A stretch of 12,923 nucleotides of DNA from Candidatus Omnitrophota bacterium (lineage in GTDB: Bacteria > Omnitrophota > Gorgyraeia > 2-01-FULL-45-10): contig JAQUQN010000022.1 of NCBI GenBank assembly GCA_028716065.1, positions 759 through 13,681 of the forward strand, given 5' to 3'. Of this stretch, positions 1-7,227 are shown one piece after another. How positions within the stretch are numbered: position 1 is the first letter of the stretch; each line of letters opens with the position of its first letter. Position numbers and translations under genes: made by a program. Below the pieces are notes generated by a model. That model saw nothing but the letters and a program-made list of their open reading frames with translations, did not search any database and was not told the DNA's origin.

Positions 1-127
1 GGTCTTTTTTATCAGGTGGCCGTAGTCATCAGTGGGATCCAAAGGCGTGCCGTTATCGTGGACAGCGGTGTCGTCGTATTCGTATACGGTGTTGTCAATC
101 AGTGTCTTGGTATGCATCCTGCCGGTC
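1..127 (-). repeat. Direct repeat copy A inside YD-repeat gene
   Basis: Bases 1-127 are identical to 301-427, an exact 300-base (100-codon) offset. The copy encodes part of one YD unit (GRMHTKTLIDNTVYEYDD followed by a DNGTPLDPTDDYGHLIKKT-like tail). Because the window starts here, the repeat may extend further left. Confidence 0.95.
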
Positions 128-3100
128 AACGGATAATAGGTATATGATTCGCCGCCTTCTATCACTTTCGAGATCATGATGCCGCTGGCGTTATATTCGT
201 AAGTCACCAACAGATTGCCGCCTGAATCGTAATCCCTGACGTATCTGGCTATGTCTGCGCTCCAGAAGTCGGAATACTCCGTATAGCTTAAGTCAGGGTT
301 GGTCTTTTTTATCAGGTGGCCGTAGTCATCAGTGGGATCCAAAGGCGTGCCGTTATCGTGGACAGCGGTGTCGTCGTATTCGTATACGGTGTTGTCAATC
401 AGTGTCTTGGTATGCATCCTGCCGGTCGGTACGTAATAGGTGTAAACCGCGTCGCCGGGTACAGTCTTCCCGATGAGATGGCCGTCTATGTCATATTCAT
501 AGGTTACAAGCAGGGTACCGGTATTATCGTACTCATTAATATATCTCCATTGAGTAGTTCCGGCATAATAATCCATAAACGTCTTATAAGAACCGTCCGG
601 GTTGGTCTGTTTTATGAGGTAGCCGTACTCGCTTGGTGTACCGACATTATGGACGGGATCATCCGAATATTCGAATATGGTGCCGGCAAGATTGGGAAGT
701 TCGTCAACCGAAAGCTCTTTTGTATGCATTCTGCCGCTTGGTACATAATAGGTATATATGGCGATCGCGTCGGTCTTGCCTATCAGGTTTCCGCTTGCGT
801 CAAACTCATAAGTGACCTGAAGAACTCCGGAAGAATCATATTCTCTTATATACCGCCATTGGTTGGTCCCCGGATAATAGTCCGAAAACTCTTTATAACT
901 TCCGTCTGCCTGGGTCTCTTTAATAAGATGGGAATCCACATCATATTCATATTCAACTACAAAATTATCTGCCGCGTCATAACGGGTTTTATACTGAATG
1001 ATATTGGTTCCCGGAAAATAGGTGTACGTAAATTTTCCATCATAATTGGTATAAGTTGCATCATAAATTTCCTGCGTGACAAGAAGACCGCTGACCGCAT
1101 CATAATAAAATTGATACGCTCCCACAAAATTGCCGCTTCCGTCGTACTCGGTCTGCTTGAATACAATCTTATCCTTGCCGAACGTGCCGGCATAATATTC
1201 GTCTATCACATATGTGGCTATCTTGACACCTGCTGCTGTATATCTATCCTGACTCCTTATCGAATAATCAGGATAATGGTCGGTAATGACATAATACTCT
1301 ACTAAATTACCCGAAGCATCATAGATGTCTTTTTGTATAAGATACCAGCTGGCATTATAGGTAAATACATATGATTCTACTAAAGTGCCATCGGCGAGGT
1401 GTTTCTCCTGCCTCCTTGCGGCGTCATGACCTGAAATAAAATCGGAATCGTTCGGAGAGAGATAATAGTCGCCATTGGGCAAGGTACGTTTATACATCCT
1501 TCCTACATGGTCGCCATTATCATAGTCATTGTCCTGATATTCGTAAATATTACCGTCCGGATAAGTTTCTTTCTTCAGGTTTCCGGATGGATAAAATTCC
1601 TGGTCAACGTTCGCGTAAGTGATGCGTACCAGATTGCCGCTTGCGTCATATTCGTAGGTCACGAGCAGAACATCGCTGGGATTGTAAGATTTAATATATC
1701 TCCACTGTCTCGTTCCGGCATAATAATCCTCAAACGTCTTATAATAACCGGTAGGGGCCGTCTCTTTTATCAGCATTCCATATCCATCACCCAGATAATC
1801 TTCGTTGGTATACTCGAATATGGTCCCATCCGGCATTGTCTTGGTATGCATCATGTATGGGCTATCGGTATAATAGGTATACCTTGTGCCGTAATACCAC
1901 TCCTGTATTCTGGCAAGGTCTGCGGGATCTATAGGCATAGGAGTGGATTCATCCTGCCAGAATAGTCCGCCGATATAGCCGGCCCCAAAAATGGCATCCA
2001 ATCTTTCCGCTGCATCAGGATCGGTACCTGGATTATAATATTGTGGATCTATCTCTCCTATAAAGACCGGCTTGCCGCCAAAATAGCCAAACGGATCCAA
2101 CGTCGCGTCATAGCCAAGTTCGGTAAAGGTATCTCCATAATATTTACCCCAATAGTGTATTTGGACAACATCAACATCGTTAGTTCCTACACCATCTACA
2201 AAAGTATTCCAATAACCGGTAGCAGCGTCCAAATTTTCTTTATGCTCGAAACCTATCGTTATAGCCTTACCCGGATCACTCAGCCTCACAGTTGCCATCA
2301 ACTCATTAAGGAATGTTATCATGTCGCTGACAGGAACTATCGAATTATGCCAGACAGACGCGTCAGTCCCCCAGAATGGTTCGTTCATCAGGTCCCACAT
2401 GGCGATCTGGTCGTTATTCTTATAATGGTCAACAAAAGTAGCCATGAGCGCCATCAGTTCTCCGCGTTTCACGGGATCTGTAATAACTTCCGGATGTTCG
2501 GCGGTCAATTCTACTCCGTCGGAGATCATGTAATCAAACAGTGTAGGAATTAATTTTGTTCCCGCTATCTTGGCTGCTTCAAGCAAGGCATCCATATCTG
2601 CAAATAGCTTGGTCTCGTCGTAAAAAGCTAATGCCGGACCAGAAAAATCGACCACATCTCTTAGGTCCGTAAACAAGAACAATCTTACTGTTCCTCCGGA
2701 AAAATCGCTCAATTTTTCGATAAGTTCTTTCTTTTTGGCTCCGAGACTGAAACCGTAGGAAGCATTTTGAGAACCTACATCATAACCATAATCCATCCAC
2801 GGCAGATTTCCACCCTTCATAAAATTACCGGAGGGTTCGGTCTTCTCGGTAAGCCTCAAGGAAGCGTCCAATTTCTCTACGTTTCCGTTGGTATAGTATT
2901 TCGTAACTCCCTGGAATACATAGCTCCCATCATAGTTATATATGGAAACAGTTCCATCGGGATCAAGTTGTGTATTGGTATACCAGGTACCACCGACATA
3001 TTTATAGGTATATACATGGCCATCCGCTTCTTTCCTGATATAAAAATCGCTTGTGAGATATTCTTCGGTATAAAGCACGGTAGAACCGTCGATATCATAT

Positions 3101-3516
3101 GCTGTCTTTTCGCGTAAAGTCCATCCCGAACCAATATTCTGCATCTCTCCGTGATGGTCATATAAATACATGAATCGTCTTTGGGCAGGAATGATGGCGC
3201 TTCTTATCGGACTATCGGCTACAGGATCATATATTCCGGCATATTCATAAACTTGCGCCTGGTCGCCCACCAACCAATCATAGGTTTTATAGACGCCGTC
3301 TAAAGCGATATACAATAAGGATACTCTGCCATAGTACGTCCCAGGAAATGCAGGCTCATTCAGGTACTCATAGATGTCGCCGTTATCTTTATAGGTACGT
3401 TTTAGAAGGTAATCTACGGCGGAATTCCAATAGTAATACTCATAGGTTTCTGCTAATGCGGTACCAACAAACACAAATATTAACGCAGCCGTCATCAATA
3501 CCTTTATCATCTTCAT
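1..3516 (-). CDS. Secreted giant YD/RHS-like repeat protein with embedded GH-A clan glycoside hydrolase domain (3' end outside window)
   Basis: The frame stays open from an ATG at 3516 to the left window edge, giving at least 1172 residues with no stop. The start is chosen because AGGTGATG lies 3-11 bases upstream; an in-frame ATG two codons earlier overlaps that site. Residues 1-22 are a signal peptide (MKMIK, hydrophobic core, then ALA before ETY), so the product should be exported. Residues 23-234 are tyrosine-rich with YEY-type motifs. Residues 235-535 look like a TIM-barrel glycoside hydrolase. From about 540 to the window edge come YD-type repeats (YEYDASGNL, GRMHTKTL, QWRYI) in units of about 100 residues. 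Known family fact: YD/RHS repeats form extended or shell-like surface structures. Inference: a cell-surface or matrix protein that acts on or binds a glycan. Its leader carries a c-di-GMP riboswitch. The C-terminus, and therefore any terminal effector or anchor, is not visible. The exact substrate is unknown. Confidence 0.9.
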   Translation of the reverse strand, partial: MKMIKVLMTAALIFVFVGTALAETYEYYYWNSAVDYLLKRTYKDNGDIYEYLNEPAFPGTYYGRVSLLYIALDGVYKTYDWLVGDQAQVYEYAGIYDPVADSPIRSAIIPAQRRFMYLYDHHGEMQNIGSGWTLREKTAYDIDGSTVLYTEEYLTSDFYIRKEADGHVYTYKYVGGTWYTNTQLDPDGTVSIYNYDGSYVFQGVTKYYTNGNVEKLDASLRLTEKTEPSGNFMKGGNLPWMDYGYDVGSQNASYGFSLGAKKKELIEKLSDFSGGTVRLFLFTDLRDVVDFSGPALAFYDETKLFADMDALLEAAKIAGTKLIPTLFDYMISDGVELTAEHPEVITDPVKRGELMALMATFVDHYKNNDQIAMWDLMNEPFWGTDASVWHNSIVPVSDMITFLNELMATVRLSDPGKAITIGFEHKENLDAATGYWNTFVDGVGTNDVDVVQIHYWGKYYGDTFTELGYDATLDPFGYFGGKPVFIGEIDPQYYNPGTDPDAAERLDAIFGAGYIGGLFWQDESTPMPIDPADLARIQEWYYGTRYTYYTDSPYMMHTKTMPDGTIFEYTNEDYLGDGYGMLIKETAPTGYYKTFEDYYAGTRQWRYIKSYNPSDVLLVTYEYDASGNLVRITYANVDQEFYPSGNLKKETYPDGNIYEYQDNDYDNGDHVGRMYKRTLPNGDYYLSPNDSDFISGHDAARRQEKHLADGTLVESYVFTYNASWYLIQKDIYDASGNLVEYYVITDHYPDYSIRSQDRYTAAGVKIATYVIDEYYAGTFGKDKIVFKQTEYDGSGNFVGAYQFYYDAVSGLLVTQEIYDATYTNYDGKFTYTYFPGTNIIQYKTRYDAADNFVVEYEYDVDSHLIKETQADGSYKEFSDYYPGTNQWRYIREYDSSGVLQVTYEFDASGNLIGKTDAIAIYTYYVPSGRMHTKELSVDELPNLAGTIFEYSDDPVHNVGTPSEYGYLIKQTNPDGSYKTFMDYYAGTTQWRYINEYDNTGTLLVTYEYDIDGHLIGKTVPGDAVYTYYVPTGRMHTKTLIDNTVYEYDDTAVHDNGTPLDPTDDYGHLIKKTNPDLSYTEYSDFWSADIARYVRDYDSGGNLLVTYEYNASGIMISKVIEGGESYTYYPLTGRMHTKTLIDNTVYEYDDTAVHDNGTPLDPTDDYGHLIKKT
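301..427 (-). repeat. Direct repeat copy B inside YD-repeat gene
   Basis: This copy is identical to bases 1-127. The next unit to the right (about 604-730) is related but clearly diverged, so only the last two visible units are near-identical. This points to recent duplication or gene conversion within the array. Confidence 0.95.
1912..2814 (-). other. Glycoside hydrolase domain, clan GH-A (GH5-like), within the YD-repeat protein
   Basis: This covers residues 235-535 of the secreted protein. It opens with GGNLPWMDYGYDVG. A GGTVRLF strand carries an Arg typical of clan GH-A strand 2. MWDLMNEPFW puts the Asn-Glu acid/base pair at N378-E379. A His-Tyr pair in VQIHYWG precedes KPVFIGEID, which puts the likely nucleophile at E488. 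The spacing of about 109 residues between the two glutamates fits GH5 and related (beta/alpha)8 enzymes, so both catalytic residues appear intact. Established knowledge: clan GH-A enzymes are retaining hydrolases with these glutamates on strands 4 and 7. I cannot separate GH5 subfamilies from related families such as GH39 or GH2-like barrels by eye, and the substrate (cellulose, mannan or another glycan) is not predictable here. Confidence 0.8.
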
Positions 3517-3542
3517 AGTCATCACCTTTTTTTTGGATAAAT

Positions 3543-3587
3543 AAAAAACCTGATTGCCTTATATGATCAACATCTTCGGCAACCAGG
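3543..3587 (-). terminator. Riboswitch expression platform: intrinsic terminator
   Basis: On the minus strand CCTGGTTGCC (3587-3578) pairs over 10 bp, with one G-U, with GGCAATCAGG (3558-3549). The loop is 19 bases and six T follow (3548-3543). The 5' arm is the same segment that closes the aptamer (CCTGGTTGCCG), so the terminator and the folded aptamer cannot coexist. It lies about 27 bases upstream of the start codon of the secreted glycoside hydrolase gene. It probably also stops any readthrough from rpoD. Confidence 0.9.
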
Positions 3588-3658
3588 CTGTCTATCTTTA
3601 ATTTAGACCCTTGGTTTTGCGTCTCCGCCTCACGGCGGGTTTGCCCTTATCGAATGCT
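3569..3658 (-). promoter_or_regulatory. Cyclic di-GMP class I (GEMM-I) riboswitch aptamer
   Basis: Reading the minus strand: AGCATTCG (3658-3651) can pair with CGAAGATGTT (3578-3569) as P1. Next comes the conserved AAGGGCAAACC. P2 follows (CCGCC, GTGA GNRA tetraloop, GGCGG; 3638-3625), then the hallmark GACGCAAA. P3 follows, built from AACCAAGG with CCTGGTT and GTCTA with TAGAC, then GGTTGCCGA. These elements and their order match the class I c-di-GMP consensus typified by Vibrio Vc2. The GNRA loop plus distal P3 elements give the tetraloop-receptor architecture. The aptamer begins at the predicted transcription start and runs into the terminator. Family knowledge: the ligand is the second messenger c-di-GMP. 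The predicted logic is ON: ligand stabilises P1/P3 and blocks the terminator. Confidence 0.92.
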
Positions 3659-3665
3659 ACTCTAT

Positions 3666-3694
3666 AAGATATATTATAATAAGAGAGAAGTCAA
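3666..3694 (-). promoter_or_regulatory. Sigma70-type promoter of the riboswitch/glycoside hydrolase transcript
   Basis: The -35 is TTGACT (3694-3689), followed by a 17-base spacer and a -10 of TATCTT (3671-3666). The predicted start is about 3659-3660, exactly at the first base of aptamer P1. This gives a leader of about 143 bases. A TATAAT also lies nearby but sits only 10 bases after the -35. Confidence 0.75.
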
Positions 3695-3740
3695 GGTAAT
3701 AAAGCTAAGTTTTTTAAACCTTAACATTTACAAAAAAATA

Positions 3741-5462
3741 TCATTCACTGATGTTCATGGCGAGAAAATTCTTCAATCTTCTCGAACGGGTAGGATGGCG
3801 CAATTTACGCAATGCCTTCGCTTCGATCTGCCTGACACGCTCTCTGGTAACCCTGAATATCGCTCCGACTTCCTCGAGGGTCCGCGGATAACCGTCTCCG
3901 ATGCCGAAACGCAGCCTCAGGACTTTCTTTTCGCGTTCGGTCAATGTCCCCAAGACATCTCCCATCTCTTCTCTGAGCATCGAGTAAGCCGTCGCGTTCG
4001 CAGGCGAAACGGCCCGCTTGTCCTCTATAAAATCACCAAAATGGGTATCACCCTCGTCTCCTATCGGTGTCTGCAGCGATATCGGCTCCTGAGCTATCTT
4101 CAAAATGCCCCTCACCTTATCGACAGGCATTCTCATCTTGTGCGCGATCTCTTCGGGAGTCGGCTCCTTGCCGTTCTCCTGAACAAGCGCCCTGGAGACC
4201 CTGATGAGTTTATTTATAGTCTCGGTCATGTGCACCGGTATCCTTATCGTCCTGGACTGGTCGGCTATGGAACGTGTTATCGCCTGCCGTATCCACCATG
4301 TCGCGTACGTGGAAAATTTATATCCGCGTTTATATTCAAACTTGTCGACGGCCTTCATGAGGCCGATGTTGCCTTCCTGTATCAGGTCGAGGAACGACAG
4401 GCCGCGGTTCGTGTACTTCTTCGCGATACTCACGACGAGCCTCAGGTTCGCCGCGACGAGTTCTTTCTTGTCCTTATTGAACTTCATCTCGGAGGCCCTG
4501 ATATTCTTCATGTTCTCTTTGATGTAATCTATGTCCTCGCCCAGTTCCCTCTCTATCTGCCTCTTCTTTTTGGCAAACTTTTTTACATCAAGGCGGCTTT
4601 TACGTTTCCTGGCCCTCGCCAGGGAACTCTCTATCCTCGAAAGGTCCTCAAGATATTCCTCTATCTTTTTGACGGCATCCTCTACAACAGACATCGCCAG
4701 GTTCGCGTCTTTGATCAATCTCGATATGGTGGATTTATCACGCGCCCTTCTGAGGCTCTCGGTAAGCTTGACCAGTTTTTTGTGAAATTTCGCTCCTTTG
4801 ACACGGGGGTCTATATTAAGATATTCTTCGGGGTTTATTTCATTTTTGAGGACACCATTTATTATCTCAAGCGCCTTGGTCTTCAAAAGCTTGGCGCCCG
4901 ATACAGCGTCCCTGAACTTGCCCTCGGAGTCCTTTATCCGCTCCGCTATCTCTATCTCCTCTTTTCTCGTCAGGAGGGATATCTGCCCCATCTGCCTTAA
5001 ATACATCTTTACGGGGTCGTCTATCTGTACAAATTTCGATACCTCCTCTTTTGGCGCCGGCGCCTCTTTGGTCTCCTCTATGCTCTCCTCGGCCAGCTTC
5101 TCCTTAGTGGCCTCCTCTTCGTTGTCGACCAATCTTATATTCTCATCGCCGAGAATGCCGAGTATCTCATCTATATCTTCAGACGACACGATCTCTACGG
5201 GAAGGACATTATTCACTTCCTCGAAAGTGAGATGCCCTTTCTCCTTGCCCCGCGCTATGAGCTCGGAAAGGCCCTTGAATGACTTCTTAGCGGCCTTTAC
5301 CTTTGCCGCAGTGCCTTCAGCCGTCGAAACCATTTCGATTTTTCTGGGCTTTGCCGCGGGCAAATTGCGTTTGCGGCCCTTTTTTGCCCGACGGGCCTTA
5401 ACGCGCTTAGGCTTTATGGTCCTTGACCGCACCGTCTTTTTCTTCTTCTTTCTTCTTTTCAT
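3741..5462 (-). CDS. rpoD: RNA polymerase primary sigma factor (sigma70/RpoD)
   Basis: This is the housekeeping sigma factor that directs core RNA polymerase to -10/-35 promoters. Starting from the ATG at 5462 gives 573 residues. AGGTGG (5470-5465) supports that start over the GTG at 5468, which lacks a Shine-Dalgarno site. Visible parts: a very basic N-terminus (residues 1-42); a region 1.1-like segment (about 65-120); region 1.2 (DDPVKMYLRQMG, about 148-159); a lysine-rich non-conserved region (185-330); region 2 with DLIQEGNIGLMKAVDKF and STYATWWIRQAITR (about 335-410); region 3 (about 420-485); and region 4 with EVGAIFRVTRERVRQIEAKA (about 531-550). It follows dnaG after 6 bases and is probably translationally coupled, as in macromolecular synthesis operons. 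No strong terminator is seen after the TGA stop at 3741. Confidence 0.97.
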   Translation of the reverse strand: MKRRKKKKKTVRSRTIKPKRVKARRAKKGRKRNLPAAKPRKIEMVSTAEGTAAKVKAAKKSFKGLSELIARGKEKGHLTFEEVNNVLPVEIVSSEDIDEILGILGDENIRLVDNEEEATKEKLAEESIEETKEAPAPKEEVSKFVQIDDPVKMYLRQMGQISLLTRKEEIEIAERIKDSEGKFRDAVSGAKLLKTKALEIINGVLKNEINPEEYLNIDPRVKGAKFHKKLVKLTESLRRARDKSTISRLIKDANLAMSVVEDAVKKIEEYLEDLSRIESSLARARKRKSRLDVKKFAKKKRQIERELGEDIDYIKENMKNIRASEMKFNKDKKELVAANLRLVVSIAKKYTNRGLSFLDLIQEGNIGLMKAVDKFEYKRGYKFSTYATWWIRQAITRSIADQSRTIRIPVHMTETINKLIRVSRALVQENGKEPTPEEIAHKMRMPVDKVRGILKIAQEPISLQTPIGDEGDTHFGDFIEDKRAVSPANATAYSMLREEMGDVLGTLTEREKKVLRLRFGIGDGYPRTLEEVGAIFRVTRERVRQIEAKALRKLRHPTRSRRLKNFLAMNISE

Positions 5463-5468
5463 ATCCAC

Positions 5469-7220
5469 CTATTGCTTACCGCTCTTAACCAATCCGTTAT
5501 ATTCAGAAACTAATCTTTTCAGGCTTGCTTCATCTTTAGATTCGTGGGCCGCCCTTATCGCTGTCTGCAGCCTTTCGAGTTGATCTTTGATATTATCCTT
5601 CTTTATCCTCGCTATGCAATCCGCGAGCACCCTTTCTTTATCGGTAAGTATATCCGAAAGATTGACCGCCTCGGATATCAGTATATTCGCCTCATCGTTG
5701 TTCCCCAGGTGATTGATGATCCTTGCCGGCGTGATCTCCTTATCCTGGCTGTTCAGATCGAATATCGATTTTGCCAGGTCCCTTATCGAAGAATTCTTGA
5801 ACTCCTCCAAAAGCAAGGCATTCTTCACCTTCGTCACGAAATCCCCTCCCTCGAGGAGAATGGCCAGCACCATCTTTTCCGCGGTGGCGGAACTCTTCCA
5901 GGCCTGTTCATAACTCGACAAATAATGGCGCTGGTCGTAGTCGCCTTTTACCTTCTTCAGTTCCGTCCGGATCGATTCTTCATCGACCGACAACCTCTCG
6001 GCAAGGCGCTTTACCAGATTTGATTTCAACACGGCATTGTTTATCCTGGCTATCGTGGGCAGCATCTCGCCTGCTATCGCCGCCTTGCCGTGAGCCGTCC
6101 TGATATTAAACCGGGAGGCAACCTTATCCAGCTTATAATCGAAAAGGTTCTTGCTCGCCTTTATCAACTTCGAGAAATCATCGGTCCCGAATTTTCTTAT
6201 GTAGCCGTCCGGATCGTATCCTGCCGGAAGTTCGGCTATGTAAACATTCACGTCCTCGCTTATGAAGAGGTCCAGGTTCCTGATACTTGCCGCCTCGCCC
6301 GCTTCGTCAGGGTCATAGACCATGATGACAGTATTCGTGAACCGCTTCAGCAACTTCACCTGGTCTATCGTTAGCGCGGTCCCGAGCGTCGCGACCATGT
6401 TGTCTGTCTGGGCCTGGAACGGTATTATGAAATCGAGGTACCCTTCAACTATCAGGGCGTACTTTTTCTTCTTTATATATTCCTTGCTGAAATTGAGCCC
6501 GTAAAGATTTCTTCCCTTTGAATATATATAAGTCTCCGGCGAATTCATGTATTTCGGAAGGCTTGAATCCAGGACCCTGCCCCCGAAACCGAGGATCCTA
6601 TCCTTAAGGTCTATTATGGGAAAGATGACCCTCTTTCTGAATCTGTCGTAATGGCCGCCCCTCTCATTGGATATGACGAGCCCCGCCTTCTCGAGGAGGT
6701 CGTCCCCTATATTACGTTTTTTGAAAAAATTGATGAGCAAATCCCATGAGTCCGGCGCGTATCCTATCTTGAACTTTTTTGCCGTTTCGTCGCCTATACC
6801 CCGCGAGCTCAAATAATCCCTGGCTGCGCTGTTATTCGCCAGGTTTGCCTGAAAGAACTGCGCGGCTGAATCGTTTATGGCGTAAAGCTGGTTCGCGAAA
6901 GAGGCTTGAGCCTTCTTCTCCGGCGAAACACGTTTCAGGACCACGCCCGCTTTGTCGGCGAGCATCTCTACCGCCTCGGGAAACTCGATATTCTCATGCC
7001 GCATCAGGAACGAGAATACATTCCCTCCGGCGCCGCAGCCGAAACAGTGGTATATCTGCTTGTCCGGGCTAACCACGAAAGAAGGCGTCTTTTCGTTGTG
7101 AAAAGGGCACGGCGCCTTGTAATTCCTTCCCGCCTTCTTGAGCGGTATATAACGCGATATGACTTCTACTATGTCGGTCCTGGCCTGTATCTGATCGATG
7201 ATGTTTTCGGGTATCGGCAT
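5469..7220 (-). CDS. dnaG: DNA primase
   Basis: This enzyme synthesises RNA primers for replication, working with DnaB helicase. The 583 residues match the usual length. The N-terminal CHC2 zinc finger is complete: C38-P-F-H41 and C59-F-G-C62. The primase core follows, with EGYLD (E259) and DPDEAG (D303, D305) as the TOPRIM metal-binding acidic residues, and GYDPDGYI at 334-341. The C-terminal 200 residues fit the helicase-interacting part, though this is the least conserved region. The ATG start at 7220 lies 7 bases after the upstream NIF3-family stop, and the AAAGG preceding it overlaps that stop. It ends in TAG directly before rpoD; the two genes share a reading frame. Confidence 0.97.
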   Translation of the reverse strand: MPIPENIIDQIQARTDIVEVISRYIPLKKAGRNYKAPCPFHNEKTPSFVVSPDKQIYHCFGCGAGGNVFSFLMRHENIEFPEAVEMLADKAGVVLKRVSPEKKAQASFANQLYAINDSAAQFFQANLANNSAARDYLSSRGIGDETAKKFKIGYAPDSWDLLINFFKKRNIGDDLLEKAGLVISNERGGHYDRFRKRVIFPIIDLKDRILGFGGRVLDSSLPKYMNSPETYIYSKGRNLYGLNFSKEYIKKKKYALIVEGYLDFIIPFQAQTDNMVATLGTALTIDQVKLLKRFTNTVIMVYDPDEAGEAASIRNLDLFISEDVNVYIAELPAGYDPDGYIRKFGTDDFSKLIKASKNLFDYKLDKVASRFNIRTAHGKAAIAGEMLPTIARINNAVLKSNLVKRLAERLSVDEESIRTELKKVKGDYDQRHYLSSYEQAWKSSATAEKMVLAILLEGGDFVTKVKNALLLEEFKNSSIRDLAKSIFDLNSQDKEITPARIINHLGNNDEANILISEAVNLSDILTDKERVLADCIARIKKDNIKDQLERLQTAIRAAHESKDEASLKRLVSEYNGLVKSGKQ

Positions 7221-7227
7221 CTTTATT

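Noticed and set aside
1..427. CRISPR-like or transposon-like direct repeat
   Set aside because: The repeat is in frame within a protein-coding YD array at 100-codon spacing; it has no short regular repeats or inverted ends.
316..1305. Plus-strand ORF of 329 codons opposite the YD repeats
   Set aside because: Its apparent repeats mirror the YD repeats of the minus-strand gene, and there is no start signal. It is a shadow ORF.
3704..3725. Possible rpoD terminator (GTTAAG, bulge, TTT with AAACTTAGC)
   Set aside because: The stem is nearly all A/T with a bulge and is not followed by a T run; too weak to call.
3654..5000. Long plus-strand ORF (448 codons) opposite rpoD
   Set aside because: It overlaps a certain rpoD gene on the other strand, crosses the riboswitch promoter, lacks a ribosome binding site and has no recognisable domain. 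It is an antisense shadow of codon bias.
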